From Octadecabacter arcticus 238 (GTDB taxonomy: Bacteria > Pseudomonadota > Alphaproteobacteria > Rhodobacterales > Rhodobacteraceae), in assembly GCF_000155735.2 (NCBI RefSeq), contig NC_020908.1, positions 3,167,001 through 3,231,000 of the forward strand: a stretch of DNA of 64,000 nucleotides, given 5' to 3'. Both the position numbers and the translations under genes were made by a program. Within the stretch, counting starts at the first letter, position 1; every line of letters starts with the position of its first letter. Under the pieces are notes generated by a model. It ran no database searches and was not told where the DNA came from. It was given only the letters and a program-made list of their open reading frames with translations. This document shows positions 53,640-62,987 of this stretch, piece by piece.

Positions 53640-54286
53640 TGGGCGAACTAACCCTCATACGCCACGGCCAAGCCAATTCAGGCGCCACGACCGAAGAAGA
53701 CTACGACCGCCTGTCAGCCCTCGGCCACACCCAAGCCGCCCTTTTGGGTGACTGGATGCGCGCCCACGCAGACCCGTTCGATCTGGTCCTGTCCGGCACC
53801 ATGCGCCGCCACCGCGAAACCGCCGTGGGCATGGGGTATGCGCCTGAAATCTTCGACGAACGCCTCAATGAAATGGAATACTTCGCACTGGCCCGCGACA
53901 TGCAAGTCCACCACGACATTGCCCCGCCAAACAGCCCCGAGGATTTCGCAACCCACATGCCCCAGACCCTCGCGGCGTGGGAGCAGGCGACCATCAACGG
54001 TGCGGAACCCTTCGCGGCGTTCGAATCCCGGATCAACACTGCCCTGTCCGAAGCCGCCAAACCCGGCAAGCGCGTGCTGTGTGTGACCTCAGGTGGGGTG
54101 ATTTCCATGGTCATGCGCGCGGCCCTTGGCCTCAGCACGCACCAAATGGCGCATATTTTGCTGCCAATCTATAACTCGTCCGTGCACCGCTTCGCGATCC
54201 GTCCAGAGGGCACGTTTCTAATGGCATTCAACGCCATCCCGCACCTTGATCCGCCAGCACTGGCAGACCACCGAACCCATCTTTAG
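53639..54286 (+). CDS. histidine-phosphatase superfamily (phosphoglycerate-mutase-like) protein
   Basis: 215 residues. Phospho-acceptor motif LIRHGQAN (Arg8-His9-Gly10), second Arg in SGTMRRHRETA (about 60) and the acid NEMEYFA (about 80). The usual second His of the VSHGG motif is replaced: VTSGGVISMVM (about 148). This substitution occurs in some subgroups; phosphatase activity is thus uncertain. Coupled to the upstream Cys-rich secreted protein. Confidence 0.82.
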   Translation: MGELTLIRHGQANSGATTEEDYDRLSALGHTQAALLGDWMRAHADPFDLVLSGTMRRHRETAVGMGYAPEIFDERLNEMEYFALARDMQVHHDIAPPNSPEDFATHMPQTLAAWEQATINGAEPFAAFESRINTALSEAAKPGKRVLCVTSGGVISMVMRAALGLSTHQMAHILLPIYNSSVHRFAIRPEGTFLMAFNAIPHLDPPALADHRTHL

Positions 54287-54295
54287 ATATAGGAC

Positions 54296-54817
54296 CTAGA
54301 TATCTTGACCACGGTTCAACAAATCGCCGAACAGCTCATCATAAATCCCATTTGAATCGCCACCGCCAAACACCTGCGCGCCGCCGGAATACAGCGTACC
54401 ATATGTGCGGGCGAGGTTCACCGTCTGCGCCAAGCCTGACAAAAACTCCGCACGCTCCAACGCGCCAAGCGGGTGAATGAACACCCCCCAGACACGCCCC
54501 TGTGCTACGGCGTAGCGCGCATCCAACGCGGTGTCGAAATTCGCTTGCATCATGTGGTTCATCTCTTCGGGCGTGACGTCATCGACGCTGGTAATCGGCA
54601 CCATCGCACGCATCCTGTCCGCGCCTGGGGCCATGACGACCAGCACGGGGATGTCTTCGATCGTCAGTTCAATCCCGTTGGCGTTGATCGCTGCATCAGG
54701 ATCCAGCGCGAGAATAATGTCCACCAATCGCTCAGGCGTCATCGCCGCGTCTTGGGCGAATACGGGTGTGGCAAGCGCGAAGATCAGCGCGAAGGCGTGA
54801 AACATTGAACGAAACAT
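54296..54817 (-). CDS. secreted protein of unknown function
   Basis: 173 residues with a clear signal peptide (FHAFALIFALATPVFAQD, cut after FAQ or VFA). The mature part is acidic (LALDPDAAINANGIELTIEDI; GGGDSNGIYDELFGDLLNRG) and resembles YbjN-like or T3SS-chaperone-like folds only vaguely. No conserved active site. Convergent with the phosphatase gene with a 9-bp gap. Confidence 0.6.
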   Translation of the reverse strand: MFRSMFHAFALIFALATPVFAQDAAMTPERLVDIILALDPDAAINANGIELTIEDIPVLVVMAPGADRMRAMVPITSVDDVTPEEMNHMMQANFDTALDARYAVAQGRVWGVFIHPLGALERAEFLSGLAQTVNLARTYGTLYSGGAQVFGGGDSNGIYDELFGDLLNRGQDI

Positions 54818-54893
54818 GTGGGGCCTTTCGGTCTGGGTTACGTCACCCTACCCCACGAAGACCCACACCGACAAAGCACATCGCAGTGACCGT

Positions 54894-55502
54894 TTATGAC
54901 CGCGCCACTGCCACCAGTGAAATCGCGCGGGCAATCGCTGCGTCCGCTGTCAGGTCCGTGGTGTCCAACATCACCGCATCGTCGGCAGGTTTCAACGGTG
55001 CCGTCGCGCGCTCGCTGTCGCGTTTGTCCCGTGCTTCAACGTCCTCCAGAACGGCCGCAAACGTCAAACCCATGCCCTTGGCGTTCAATTCATCCATCCG
55101 CCGCTGCGCGCGTTTGCTCGAACTCGCCGTCACGAACAGCTTCACATCGGCGTCCACACAAATCACCGTGCCAATATCACGCCCGTCCAGCACTGCCCCA
55201 CCAACGCGCGCCGCAAACTGGCGCTGAAACGCGACCAAGGCGGTTCGCACATCTGAATTGACCGCAACGCGGCTCGCGGCCTGCGCGACATCAGGATTTC
55301 GCAAATCATCGCTGTCCAGATCAACGGGTTCCAGCGTCTGCGCCGCCTTCAACGCATCCATGCCGTTCAAAACCTTGGCACCCACCGCGCGGTACAACAG
55401 CCCCGTGTCCAAATGCGCAAAACCAAAATGCGCCGCCACCGCTTTGGAAATCGTGCCCTTGCCCGCCGCCGCAGGCCCGTCAATCGCAACAGTGAACTTC
55501 AA
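54894..55502 (-). CDS. cmk: cytidylate kinase
   Basis: 202 residues from TTG 55502 (reading [16 protein letters not shown]): GAGGAGG lies 5 bases before it, whereas the longer frame to 55541 has no such site. Phosphorylates CMP and dCMP. P-loop GPAAAGKGT (residues 8-16), [25 protein letters not shown] and [12 protein letters not shown]. The TTG overlaps the stop of the upstream membrane-protein gene (TTGA), so it is coupled. Last gene of aroA-orf-cmk. Confidence 0.95.
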   Translation of the reverse strand: MKFTVAIDGPAAAGKGTISKAVAAHFGFAHLDTGLLYRAVGAKVLNGMDALKAAQTLEPVDLDSDDLRNPDVAQAASRVAVNSDVRTALVAFQRQFAARVGGAVLDGRDIGTVICVDADVKLFVTASSSKRAQRRMDELNAKGMGLTFAAVLEDVEARDKRDSERATAPLKPADDAVMLDTTDLTADAAIARAISLVAVARS

Positions 55503-55978
55503 ACCGACCTCCTCAGATGCACAATCAGCACCAATACGCATAGATAAAGCGACGCAAATTTCGCCATCGTCAGATGATGCGCGGCCGCAGCGAACCCGAC
55601 CAGCCCATCGCCCGCATCCAACAGGCGCAAAATCGCCGCGTTCTCAGCCAGATCAATCAGCGCATAGACCACCGCCAACCCGACCACAAAATAGCGCACC
55701 CCCGATCCGCGCCACCCTGTCAGCGCCATCCAAACCGCAAGCGCAACAATGAACACGCGGTCATACAGCCCCAAAACCCGCGCATACCCATCCCGCGCAG
55801 GCCCACTTAATGCATCAAGAAACGGCGCGATGCTTTGGGCGTCGTAGCCTGTCAGGTGGAAATCGGGTAGCCACAACCAATCTGCCCCCGGCAGCACCCA
55901 AAAATACAACACAGCACCCATGATCAGATACGCAAAAATCGCCGTCCATCCGGCACCTCTGCGCAGCTGTAAGATCAT
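55499..55978 (-). CDS. small membrane protein between aroA and cmk
   Basis: 159 residues, four membrane segments ([71 protein letters not shown]). Overlaps aroA (ATGA) and cmk (TTGA) by 4 bases each, so all three are translated as one unit. Function not known. Confidence 0.75.
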   Translation of the reverse strand: MILQLRRGAGWTAIFAYLIMGAVLYFWVLPGADWLWLPDFHLTGYDAQSIAPFLDALSGPARDGYARVLGLYDRVFIVALAVWMALTGWRGSGVRYFVVGLAVVYALIDLAENAAILRLLDAGDGLVGFAAAAHHLTMAKFASLYLCVLVLIVHLRRSV

Positions 55979-57327
55979 GCGTTTGCCCGCACGATCCCCG
56001 CGCCAAGTTTTTTCATCAGACCTTCAAAAATGGGGAATGACGTGGCAATCGGGCCGCCATCATCCACAGACATCGGCGCATTTGTCGCCAGCCCCATCAC
56101 CAGAAACGACATGGCAATCCGGTGATCCAAGCGGCTTTCAGCAGTGATCCCGCCTGCCACGTTGCCAAAGCCAAGCCCCGTAACGATCCACCAATCGGGG
56201 CCTTCATCGACGGTGACGCCGGCTGCACGAAGCCCCTTTGCCATGGCATCAATCCGGTCACTTTCCTTGACGCGCAATTCCTTGACGCCGCGCATGACGG
56301 TCTGGCCTTTGGCGAATGCCGAAACCACCGACAACACCGGATATTCGTCAATCATCGACGCGGCGCGCGCAGGCGGAACCTCGATCCCGTGCATATTAGG
56401 CGAATAGCGCGCCCGCAGATCGGCAACAGGCTCACCACCCTCCTCACGCATATTCTCGAACGTCAGGTCCGCACCCATGTCTTGCAATGTGTAAAACAGC
56501 CCAGCGCGGGTCGGGTTCAGCCCGATATTGGGGACCAAAACGTCCGACCCCTCGGCAAGCAGTGCCGCACAGACCGGAAACGCTGCCGATGATGGATCAC
56601 GCGGCACGATGATCGTCTGCGGCTTTAATTCCGGCTGACCAACCAGCGTGATCACCCGCCCCTCGTCGGTGTCTTCAACCGTCAAATCAGCGCCAAAACC
56701 CACCAACATACGTTCCGTGTGATCGCGCGTCGCTTCTTTCTCGATCACGACCGTTTCACCGGGTGCATTCAGCCCCGCCAGCAAAACCGCAGACTTCACC
56801 TGCGCGGACGGAACAGGAACCACATAACGCACCGGAACCGGGTCTTTGGCGCCCACAACCGTCATCGGCAAACGCCCTCCAGCGCGACCAACGGCAATGG
56901 TGCCAAACAACGCCAGCGGATCGGTGACGCGTCCCATGGGCCGCCCGTTCAACGACGCATCGCCGGTGAATGTCACAGTCATATCGCAGGTCGCCATCGC
57001 GCCCATGATCAAGCGCACACCAGTGCCGGAATTGCCGCAATCAATCACGTTTTCGGGTTCGCCAAACCCACCAACGCCGACGCCATGCACCGACCATTCA
57101 CCACCCCCATGGTTGATCACCTGCGCCCCGAACGCTTCCATCGCGCGGCCGGTGTCCAGTACGTCTTGGCCTTCCAGCAATCCGGTGATTTTGGTTTCAC
57201 CGACCGCCAGTGCGCCCAAAATCAACGAGCGGTGCGAGATTGATTTATCCCCCGGCACATGCGCCTCACCGCGCAGCGGGCCGCCCTTGCGGGATGTCAT
57301 CACAATTGGGTCACCATGGCTCGACAT
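55975..57327 (-). CDS. aroA: EPSP synthase (3-phosphoshikimate 1-carboxyvinyltransferase)
   Basis: 450 residues; ATG 57327, or ATG 57300 nine codons later. Shikimate-pathway step joining PEP and shikimate-3-phosphate. [17 protein letters not shown] (about 25-41), [14 protein letters not shown] (about 94-107), [45 protein letters not shown] and [11 protein letters not shown]. Overall closest to class II (CP4-like) enzymes by these motifs, but NSGTG carries Gly where CP4 has the alanine linked to glyphosate insensitivity. Confidence 0.95.
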   Translation of the reverse strand: MSSHGDPIVMTSRKGGPLRGEAHVPGDKSISHRSLILGALAVGETKITGLLEGQDVLDTGRAMEAFGAQVINHGGGEWSVHGVGVGGFGEPENVIDCGNSGTGVRLIMGAMATCDMTVTFTGDASLNGRPMGRVTDPLALFGTIAVGRAGGRLPMTVVGAKDPVPVRYVVPVPSAQVKSAVLLAGLNAPGETVVIEKEATRDHTERMLVGFGADLTVEDTDEGRVITLVGQPELKPQTIIVPRDPSSAAFPVCAALLAEGSDVLVPNIGLNPTRAGLFYTLQDMGADLTFENMREEGGEPVADLRARYSPNMHGIEVPPARAASMIDEYPVLSVVSAFAKGQTVMRGVKELRVKESDRIDAMAKGLRAAGVTVDEGPDWWIVTGLGFGNVAGGITAESRLDHRIAMSFLVMGLATNAPMSVDDGGPIATSFPIFEGLMKKLGAGIVRANA

Positions 57328-57431
57328 ATCTTGTCCTTTAAATCAGTTAGCACCTGATAAACCGCTCCTTAACGAAGGTCCACTTGTCCCTTCATCTTGG
57401 CCAGTACAACTCCCGCCGGAGGCATCCGTAC

Positions 57432-58130
57432 TTACGTCTTGCGAAATGTCAGATAATGTGGCGCGCGGCCCTCGCGCAGGGCTTTTTGCTCGTATCGGGT
57501 AGAAATCCAGTCGTCCCAAGGCTCACCACCCTGACGGACCAGATCAAATCCAGTGTTCGGCACTTCTTCCAAGGTCTGGCGAACGTAGTCGGGAATATCA
57601 GTGGCAACGCGGAATTCAGCGCCAGTCTTCAACACCCGCGCCAAAGGTTCCAGATGTTCAGGCGTCACAAAACGGCGGCGATGATGACGCGCTTTCGGCC
57701 ACGGATCAGGATACAACAAGAACGCTTTGGAAATTGATCTCTCCGGCAGAACGTCAAACATATCGCGCACATCACCGGGGTAGATTTTCAGATTATCAAC
57801 ACTCGCCTTGCGAATTTTGCCCAGCAACATCGCAACGCCATTGATGTAGGGTTCGCATCCAATAATCCCCACGTCAGGGTTTTCGCCCGCCTGATGGATC
57901 ACATGTTCGCCGCCGCCAAACCCGATTTCAAGCCACGTGTCACGTCCGGCAAACAACGCGCCCAGATCAAGGTCATTACGCGCGGGGTTGTTGTCCCACG
58001 ACACATGGCCCGGCGACAGGGCCTCCAGATCCTCGTCGAGATAGACCTCGTGACTTTGCTTAAGGTGTTTACCTTTGCGGCGGCCATAGAAATTGCGGTG
58101 CGGGCGTTCTGGATGGGTCATGACTGGCAT
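57432..58130 (-). CDS. trmB: tRNA (guanine-N7-)-methyltransferase
   Basis: 232 residues (ATG 58130; ATG 58121 also possible). Forms m7G46 in tRNAs. SAM-binding LEIGFGGGEHVIHQA (about 65-79), the TrmB signature LLYPDPWPKARHHRRRF (about 142) and the C-terminal TRYEQKALREGRAPHYL. Stands alone; usually near metK in these genomes, as here. Confidence 0.95.
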   Translation of the reverse strand: MPVMTHPERPHRNFYGRRKGKHLKQSHEVYLDEDLEALSPGHVSWDNNPARNDLDLGALFAGRDTWLEIGFGGGEHVIHQAGENPDVGIIGCEPYINGVAMLLGKIRKASVDNLKIYPGDVRDMFDVLPERSISKAFLLYPDPWPKARHHRRRFVTPEHLEPLARVLKTGAEFRVATDIPDYVRQTLEEVPNTGFDLVRQGGEPWDDWISTRYEQKALREGRAPHYLTFRKT

Positions 58131-58278
58131 TTAGCCACAGTCACGTGCGGGATCAATGGGGAGTGAACCTGATCACCAGCAATGTGCGCATACGCACGAA
58201 ACATCCATGATTTTGCGCAGTTTACGCGTCAAGTAATACTGATAGAGACAGGTTTGATATTTATAAAGGATTCAACTC

Positions 58279-58686
58279 ATGACGACACCACATCCCGTAA
58301 CCGCCTACGCTGCACCCATCGGTCGCATTTTCCTGTCTGCGATCTTCATCATTGCAGGATTTAGCAAAATCACAGGGTACGCTGGGGCAGCCGCCTATAT
58401 GAACTCACAAGGGGTGCCCGGTGCGCTGCTACCACTTGTCATTCTGGTTGAACTTGCAGGCGGCATCGCTTTGTTACTCGGCTGGCAGGCCCGCACTGCC
58501 GCGTTTCTCTTGGCTGGCTTCTCGGTTCTGAGCGGCACTCTCTTCCACTTCATCCCGTCGCTGGACCTTGAAGGGTTTGCAGCGGCAGCCGAAATGAACA
58601 ACTTCATGAAAAACATCTCGATTGCGGGTGGTATGTTGATGGTCGTCGCAATGGGTCCGGGTCGCTTTTCGCTAGGGCGCAGCTAA
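58279..58686 (+). CDS. DoxX-family membrane protein
   Basis: 135 residues, four membrane segments. DoxX pattern: PIGRIFLSAIFIIAGFSKI at the start, GALLPLVILVELAGGIALLLGW in the middle and NNFMKNISIAGGMLMVVAMGPG at the end. Members are involved in quinone or thiol redox chemistry at the membrane, not defined here. Only plus-strand gene in a long minus-strand run. Confidence 0.88.
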   Translation: MTTPHPVTAYAAPIGRIFLSAIFIIAGFSKITGYAGAAAYMNSQGVPGALLPLVILVELAGGIALLLGWQARTAAFLLAGFSVLSGTLFHFIPSLDLEGFAAAAEMNNFMKNISIAGGMLMVVAMGPGRFSLGRS

Positions 58687-58717
58687 ACGTAAAAGCAAAC
58701 TCTCACCACCCAAGCAT

Positions 58718-58752
58718 AAAAAAGCGCCGGGAAACTCCGGCGCTTTTTTTTC
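58718..58752. terminator. bidirectional Rho-independent terminator (doxX / metK)
   Basis: A-run, GCGCCGG, loop GAAACT, CCGGCGC, T-run of nine. With A and T runs on either side it can stop the plus-strand DoxX gene and the minus-strand metK gene. Confidence 0.92.
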
Positions 58753-58767
58753 GTCTTGAACGTCAGG

Positions 58768-59949
58768 TCAAACAGCCTTTTTCAGCGCCTCGACCAAATC
58801 TGTCGCTTCCCAAGAAAACCCGCCATCCGCTTCCGGTGCGCGGCCAAAGTGGCCATAAGCCGCCGTGCGCTGGTAGATCGGCTTGTTCAGCTGCAGATGC
58901 GTGCGAATGCCGCGTGGGGTCAGATCAATAACCTTCGGGATCGCGATCTCGATCGCAGAGGCTTCAACCTCGCCGGTGCCGTGGGTGTCTACATAAATTG
59001 ACAATGGACTGGCAACACCAATCGCATAAGACAATTGCACCGTGCAGCGCGTCGCCATACCAGCCGCGACAACATTTTTCGCCAGATAGCGCGCAACGTA
59101 GGCGGCAGAACGGTCAACTTTCGTCGGATCTTTGCCCGAAAACGCGCCGCCACCGTGGGGTGCTGCACCGCCATAGGTGTCGACGATAATCTTGCGCCCC
59201 GTCAGACCCGCGTCACCATCCGGCCCGCCGATCACAAACTTACCCGTCGGGTTCACGTGCCACGCGGTGTTGAGGTCGATCCACCCCTCGGGCAGAACCT
59301 CACGGATATAGGGCTCAACAACGGCGCGGACATCTGCGCTGGTCATAGTTTCATCGAGATGCTGCGTAGACAGAACGATAGATGACACGCCAACTGGCAT
59401 GCTGCCTTCGTACCGCACAGACAGCTGCGATTTTGCATCTGGGCCAAGCGTCGGTTCAGTGCCATTCTTGCGTACTTCAGCCAAGCGGCGCAGAATTGCG
59501 TGGGCATAATGCACAGGCGCAGGCATCAACTCTGGCGTCTCGTTGGCGGCATAGCCAAACATAATGCCTTGGTCGCCAGCGCCCTCGTCTTTGTCGCCCG
59601 ACGCATCAACACCTTGGGCAATATGCGCGGATTGTTCGTGCAGCAGGTTCGTGACCTCAACCGTGTTCCAGTGGAACTTGTCTTGCTCATAGCCAATGTC
59701 TTTGATGCACGCGCGCGTGATGCGGTCGATGTCATCCATCATGCTGGCCAGTTTGTTCGGGTCAGATAACCCAATCTCGCCACCAATCACCACGCGGTTG
59801 GTGGTGGCAAAGGTTTCTGCCGCGACGCGGGCTTCGGGTTCTATTGCAATCATCGCGTCAAGAACGGCGTCTGAAATGCGGTCGCATACCTTATCGGGAT
59901 GCCCCTCGGATACGGATTCCGAGGTGAATGTGTGGTTACTACGTGACAT
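58768..59949 (-). CDS. metK: S-adenosylmethionine synthetase
   Basis: 393 residues from ATG 59949 ([20 protein letters not shown]) with GGAG 7 bases upstream. Makes SAM from methionine and [21 protein letters not shown] at 11-28, [12 protein letters not shown] (about 125) and [19 protein letters not shown] (about 270). The GGAG element is part of a predicted SAM/SAH riboswitch pseudoknot, so SAM should repress its translation. Confidence 0.97.
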   Translation of the reverse strand: MSRSNHTFTSESVSEGHPDKVCDRISDAVLDAMIAIEPEARVAAETFATTNRVVIGGEIGLSDPNKLASMMDDIDRITRACIKDIGYEQDKFHWNTVEVTNLLHEQSAHIAQGVDASGDKDEGAGDQGIMFGYAANETPELMPAPVHYAHAILRRLAEVRKNGTEPTLGPDAKSQLSVRYEGSMPVGVSSIVLSTQHLDETMTSADVRAVVEPYIREVLPEGWIDLNTAWHVNPTGKFVIGGPDGDAGLTGRKIIVDTYGGAAPHGGGAFSGKDPTKVDRSAAYVARYLAKNVVAAGMATRCTVQLSYAIGVASPLSIYVDTHGTGEVEASAIEIAIPKVIDLTPRGIRTHLQLNKPIYQRTAAYGHFGRAPEADGGFSWEATDLVEALKKAV

Positions 59950-59954
59950 GATAC

Positions 59955-60000
59955 TGCTCCAGTTTAAATGTCGATCCACTTCAGGAAGCCGTTGTGGATA
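59955..60000 (-). promoter_or_regulatory. SAM/SAH riboswitch controlling metK
   Basis: On the minus strand: P1 stem ATCCAC (59999-59994) with GTGGAT (59979-59974), the loop containing AACGGCTTCCTGAA, then a linker and TGGAGCA (to 59955). GCTTCC can pair with GGAGC to form a pseudoknot that buries the metK Shine-Dalgarno. The AACGGCTTCCTG and TGGAGCA elements match the SAM-SAH riboswitch class, which is known from Rhodobacterales metK leaders. Recognised by eye, not by covariance model. Confidence 0.88.
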
Positions 60001-60017
60001 AAATACGTGTAATTGGG

Positions 60018-61565
60018 CTATCCTTGGCCCCCACCTAGGTCAACGACAAAGCGTCGCCGCGCCACTCCACCGGCCAATATGCAGATGCTCAGCAACACTG
60101 TCAGTGGCCAGTCGCCCATCCGTGCATACAGTGTCGGTGGCAATGCCGCCGGAACCGAGGCATCAAGATATGCCGCCTCGTTTAGGGGAAGCTGCGCCTC
60201 GATGTCGCCCAAAGGCGTGATAACGGCAGAAATGCCAGTGTTGGCCGCCCGTATCACCGGCAAACCCTGTTCAATCGCCCGCGCCTGCGCCTGCACCAAA
60301 TGCTGACGCGGGCCGGCACCTTTGCCAAACCATGCATCATTGGTGATGATCAACAACACGTCAGGCCGCACATCGCCGCGCTGCATGTCTTCGGGGAAAA
60401 TCCCCTCATAACAGATCAACACCCGCACAAGGCCGAGCCCGTCAATCTGCATCATCCCGTCACCCACACCGGGCGTGAATCCCGCGACCTGTTCAACCAA
60501 CGCGCCAAGCCCAAGCGGTTCCAGCAGCCACGCCAACGGGATGTATTCACCGAACGGCACCAAATGAGATTTGTCAGATATCGCAGCCACCGCTTGTGGC
60601 CCCTCGATCAGAATGGCCGAGTTAAAATAATCCGCGCCTTCGCGGCGTTGAATACCTGCCACAACAGGCGCCCCCCGCGCGGCAATCGACATCTGTTCAA
60701 TCCACGGCTGGGCATAATCCAGCATGGCCGGAATCGACGTTTCCGGCCAGATCACCACGTCGGGTGGGTCCCCCCCAGCGGTCTGTTCAATCGCGCGATC
60801 AAAGAAAACCGCCATCCAGTCGCGGTCCCACTTTTGGTGTTGCGGCGCATTGGGTTGGATCAGCCGGACAAGCGTTTGCGGTGTCTGGGCAATTGAAACT
60901 GCCCCACCCGTAACCGACCACATCATCAAACCGATAACGACGACAAATACCGCTCCTTGACCCGCCCAGACAGTCCAGCGTCCGACGGACAGACAATAGG
61001 CGATTGATCCGGCGACAGCGACCAGCACCAGCGACGTGCCATAGGGGCCAACACTGGCAAACAGTACGCTGCCCGCACCGCCAATCAGGGTGTATGACAG
61101 CAAGCCCCAGGGAAATCCGCTCAGCACGTGACCACGCGCCAGTTCCATCGCCGCGAGCGTTATCGGAAGCCACAGCATCACCAACGCCCCGCGCCCCGCG
61201 ATCCACCGCGCCAGCCAGAACGCCAGCGCCCAGAACAGCGCCAGCCCCCCCGCCATCAAAATGATCGCAAAGGGCGCCATCCAGCCGTGACGCTCGGGGT
61301 CCACCAAGAACGGTTCAACCAGCCAGCGCAGTGTCACCGCGAAATAACACAGACCTAGCAACCAGCCGAACCAAGCCGCAGCGCGGCGATGGCTGGGAAC
61401 AATCAGAAACGCGAGGACTAAAGCCACCGTGACCGCCAAGCCCCCTGACATCCACGCCTCATGACCGAGCGCTGCAAACGCGCCCAACCCAATTGGCACC
61501 AGCCGCCGCACGATCCGCGGCGACGCCGCGAACCGCGTGCTTAGATCGCGGGGGTGCAGCCTCAT
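60018..61565 (-). CDS. lnt: apolipoprotein N-acyltransferase
   Basis: 515 residues. Adds the third acyl chain to lipoproteins in the inner membrane. Several N-terminal membrane segments, then a nitrilase domain: catalytic Glu in [11 protein letters not shown] (about 265), Lys in [14 protein letters not shown] (about 330), Cys in [12 protein letters not shown] (about 380), and a last membrane segment. Lies 8 bp after the CBS-domain gene; metK follows with its own riboswitch. Confidence 0.95.
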   Translation of the reverse strand: MRLHPRDLSTRFAASPRIVRRLVPIGLGAFAALGHEAWMSGGLAVTVALVLAFLIVPSHRRAAAWFGWLLGLCYFAVTLRWLVEPFLVDPERHGWMAPFAIILMAGGLALFWALAFWLARWIAGRGALVMLWLPITLAAMELARGHVLSGFPWGLLSYTLIGGAGSVLFASVGPYGTSLVLVAVAGSIAYCLSVGRWTVWAGQGAVFVVVIGLMMWSVTGGAVSIAQTPQTLVRLIQPNAPQHQKWDRDWMAVFFDRAIEQTAGGDPPDVVIWPETSIPAMLDYAQPWIEQMSIAARGAPVVAGIQRREGADYFNSAILIEGPQAVAAISDKSHLVPFGEYIPLAWLLEPLGLGALVEQVAGFTPGVGDGMMQIDGLGLVRVLICYEGIFPEDMQRGDVRPDVLLIITNDAWFGKGAGPRQHLVQAQARAIEQGLPVIRAANTGISAVITPLGDIEAQLPLNEAAYLDASVPAALPPTLYARMGDWPLTVLLSICILAGGVARRRFVVDLGGGQG

Positions 61566-61572
61566 GGCACGC

Positions 61573-62466
61573 TCAGCTTTTTGCAGATCCGGCGACGCGC
61601 ACGCGCAACCGTTTAATGCGGCGGGGGTCTGCTTCTACGACCTCAAACTCGGGACCTTCGGGGTGCTGGATCACCTCACCGCGCGCAGGCACGTGACCTG
61701 CCAGCATAAAGACCAAGCCGCCCAACGTATCGATTTCCTCTTCGTCGATCTCTTCATGCTCTGTCAGGGGCATCCCGATTTCGGCCTCGAATTCATCCAA
61801 AGGCGCCTTGGCCTCAACCATATAGACGCCGGGCTTTTCTTCCACCCAAAGCGCGTCTTCATCGGTGTCATGCTCGTCCTCGATCTCACCGACGACCTGT
61901 TCAAGCAGGTCTTCAATCGTCACAAGCCCGTCGGTGCCGCCATATTCATCGATGACCAGCGCCATGTGAATCCGCTCTGCCTGCATTTTTTGCAACAACA
62001 CACCAAGCGGCATGGACGGCGGTACGAACAGCAATTCACGTGACAGATCGCGCAGATCGAATGTTTTGGATTTTCCGTTAAACCCGTACATCAGCGCGAA
62101 ATCTTTCAGATTCACGAATCCGATGGGTGTATCCAGCGTGCCGTCGAAAACCGGCAGTCGCGTCATGCCGTTGTCGCGAAACACCTGCACCAGATCATTG
62201 CGGCTGATTGTCACCGGAACGGCCACAATATCGGCCTTCGGGATCATAACATCCTCAACCCGCATACGGCGCAAGTTCATCATCCCGCGCGCTTCACGCG
62301 GGACGTATCCGACCAAAGGGGTCACATCTTCGGGGGTGTCAGAGGGGCTAAGCGCCTCGACGATACGGCCAAAAAAGCCGCGCTCAATCTTTGGGGTGTC
62401 TGGCCGCGCGCTTTGCGCAGCACTAGAAGAACCGTCTGTCGTGTCGCCCATTCTCTCCGTATCCAA
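61573..62466 (-). CDS. CorC-type CBS-domain protein (hemolysin family)
   Basis: 297 residues without membrane segments, so a CorC-like rather than HlyC/TlyC membrane form. A CBS pair (residues about 68-190: RVEDVMIPKADIVAVPVT; LLFVPPSMPLGVLLQKM; VIDEYGGTDGLVTIEDLLEQVVGEIEDEHD) and a CorC_HlyC C-terminal domain (about 205-285). Thought to assist metal-ion (Mg/Co) efflux. In the order phoH-ybeY-corC-lnt typical of proteobacteria. Confidence 0.92.
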   Translation of the reverse strand: MDTERMGDTTDGSSSAAQSARPDTPKIERGFFGRIVEALSPSDTPEDVTPLVGYVPREARGMMNLRRMRVEDVMIPKADIVAVPVTISRNDLVQVFRDNGMTRLPVFDGTLDTPIGFVNLKDFALMYGFNGKSKTFDLRDLSRELLFVPPSMPLGVLLQKMQAERIHMALVIDEYGGTDGLVTIEDLLEQVVGEIEDEHDTDEDALWVEEKPGVYMVEAKAPLDEFEAEIGMPLTEHEEIDEEEIDTLGGLVFMLAGHVPARGEVIQHPEGPEFEVVEADPRRIKRLRVRVAGSAKS

Positions 62467-62501
62467 TAAGGGCCGCAGGTTGCGCGCCCAAGAAGCTGTC
62501 C

Positions 62502-62987
62502 TTACAAATATGGGTCAGCGATGTCCAGTTTACCAAGGATTTCTGTCTCTAATCCTTCCATTAATGCACCATCAAGGTCACGCAGGTGATCGAACCCCAA
62601 CAAATGAAGGGTTCCGTGCACAATAAGATGCGTCACATGGTCCGCAAACGGCGTGCCAGACTGGGCGGCTTCACGCGCACAGGTATCATACGAGATCGCA
62701 ATATCGCCCAATTCGGTGTCTTGCGGCAACTGAGGCTGCACTGGCATGTCACCATCCGCCTCAGCGCCGCGTTCGTTTGATGGCCAAGACAGCACGTTCG
62801 TCGGCGTGCCTTTTTGGCGGAAATCGGCGTTCAGCACACAGATGCGGGCGTCATCACAGGCCAAAAGGGAGATCTCGAACGCCGCGGCCTCCAATCCAAC
62901 ACCTGACAGTGCGGCGCGTGCTGCGCGATCAGCCAAGGCATCCAGCCCATCCCAGCGATTGTCCTCGATCACACACTCGACAATCAC
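62502..62987 (-). CDS. ybeY: endoribonuclease YbeY (rRNA maturation)
   Basis: 161 residues. Zinc motif HGTLHLLGFDH (about 130-140), NVLSWPSNE and a GDIAISYDT block. Needed for 16S 3'-end processing and ribosome quality control. Start overlaps the phoH stop (ATGA), so co-translated. Confidence 0.95.
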   Translation of the reverse strand: MIVECVIEDNRWDGLDALADRAARAALSGVGLEAAAFEISLLACDDARICVLNADFRQKGTPTNVLSWPSNERGAEADGDMPVQPQLPQDTELGDIAISYDTCAREAAQSGTPFADHVTHLIVHGTLHLLGFDHLRDLDGALMEGLETEILGKLDIADPYL

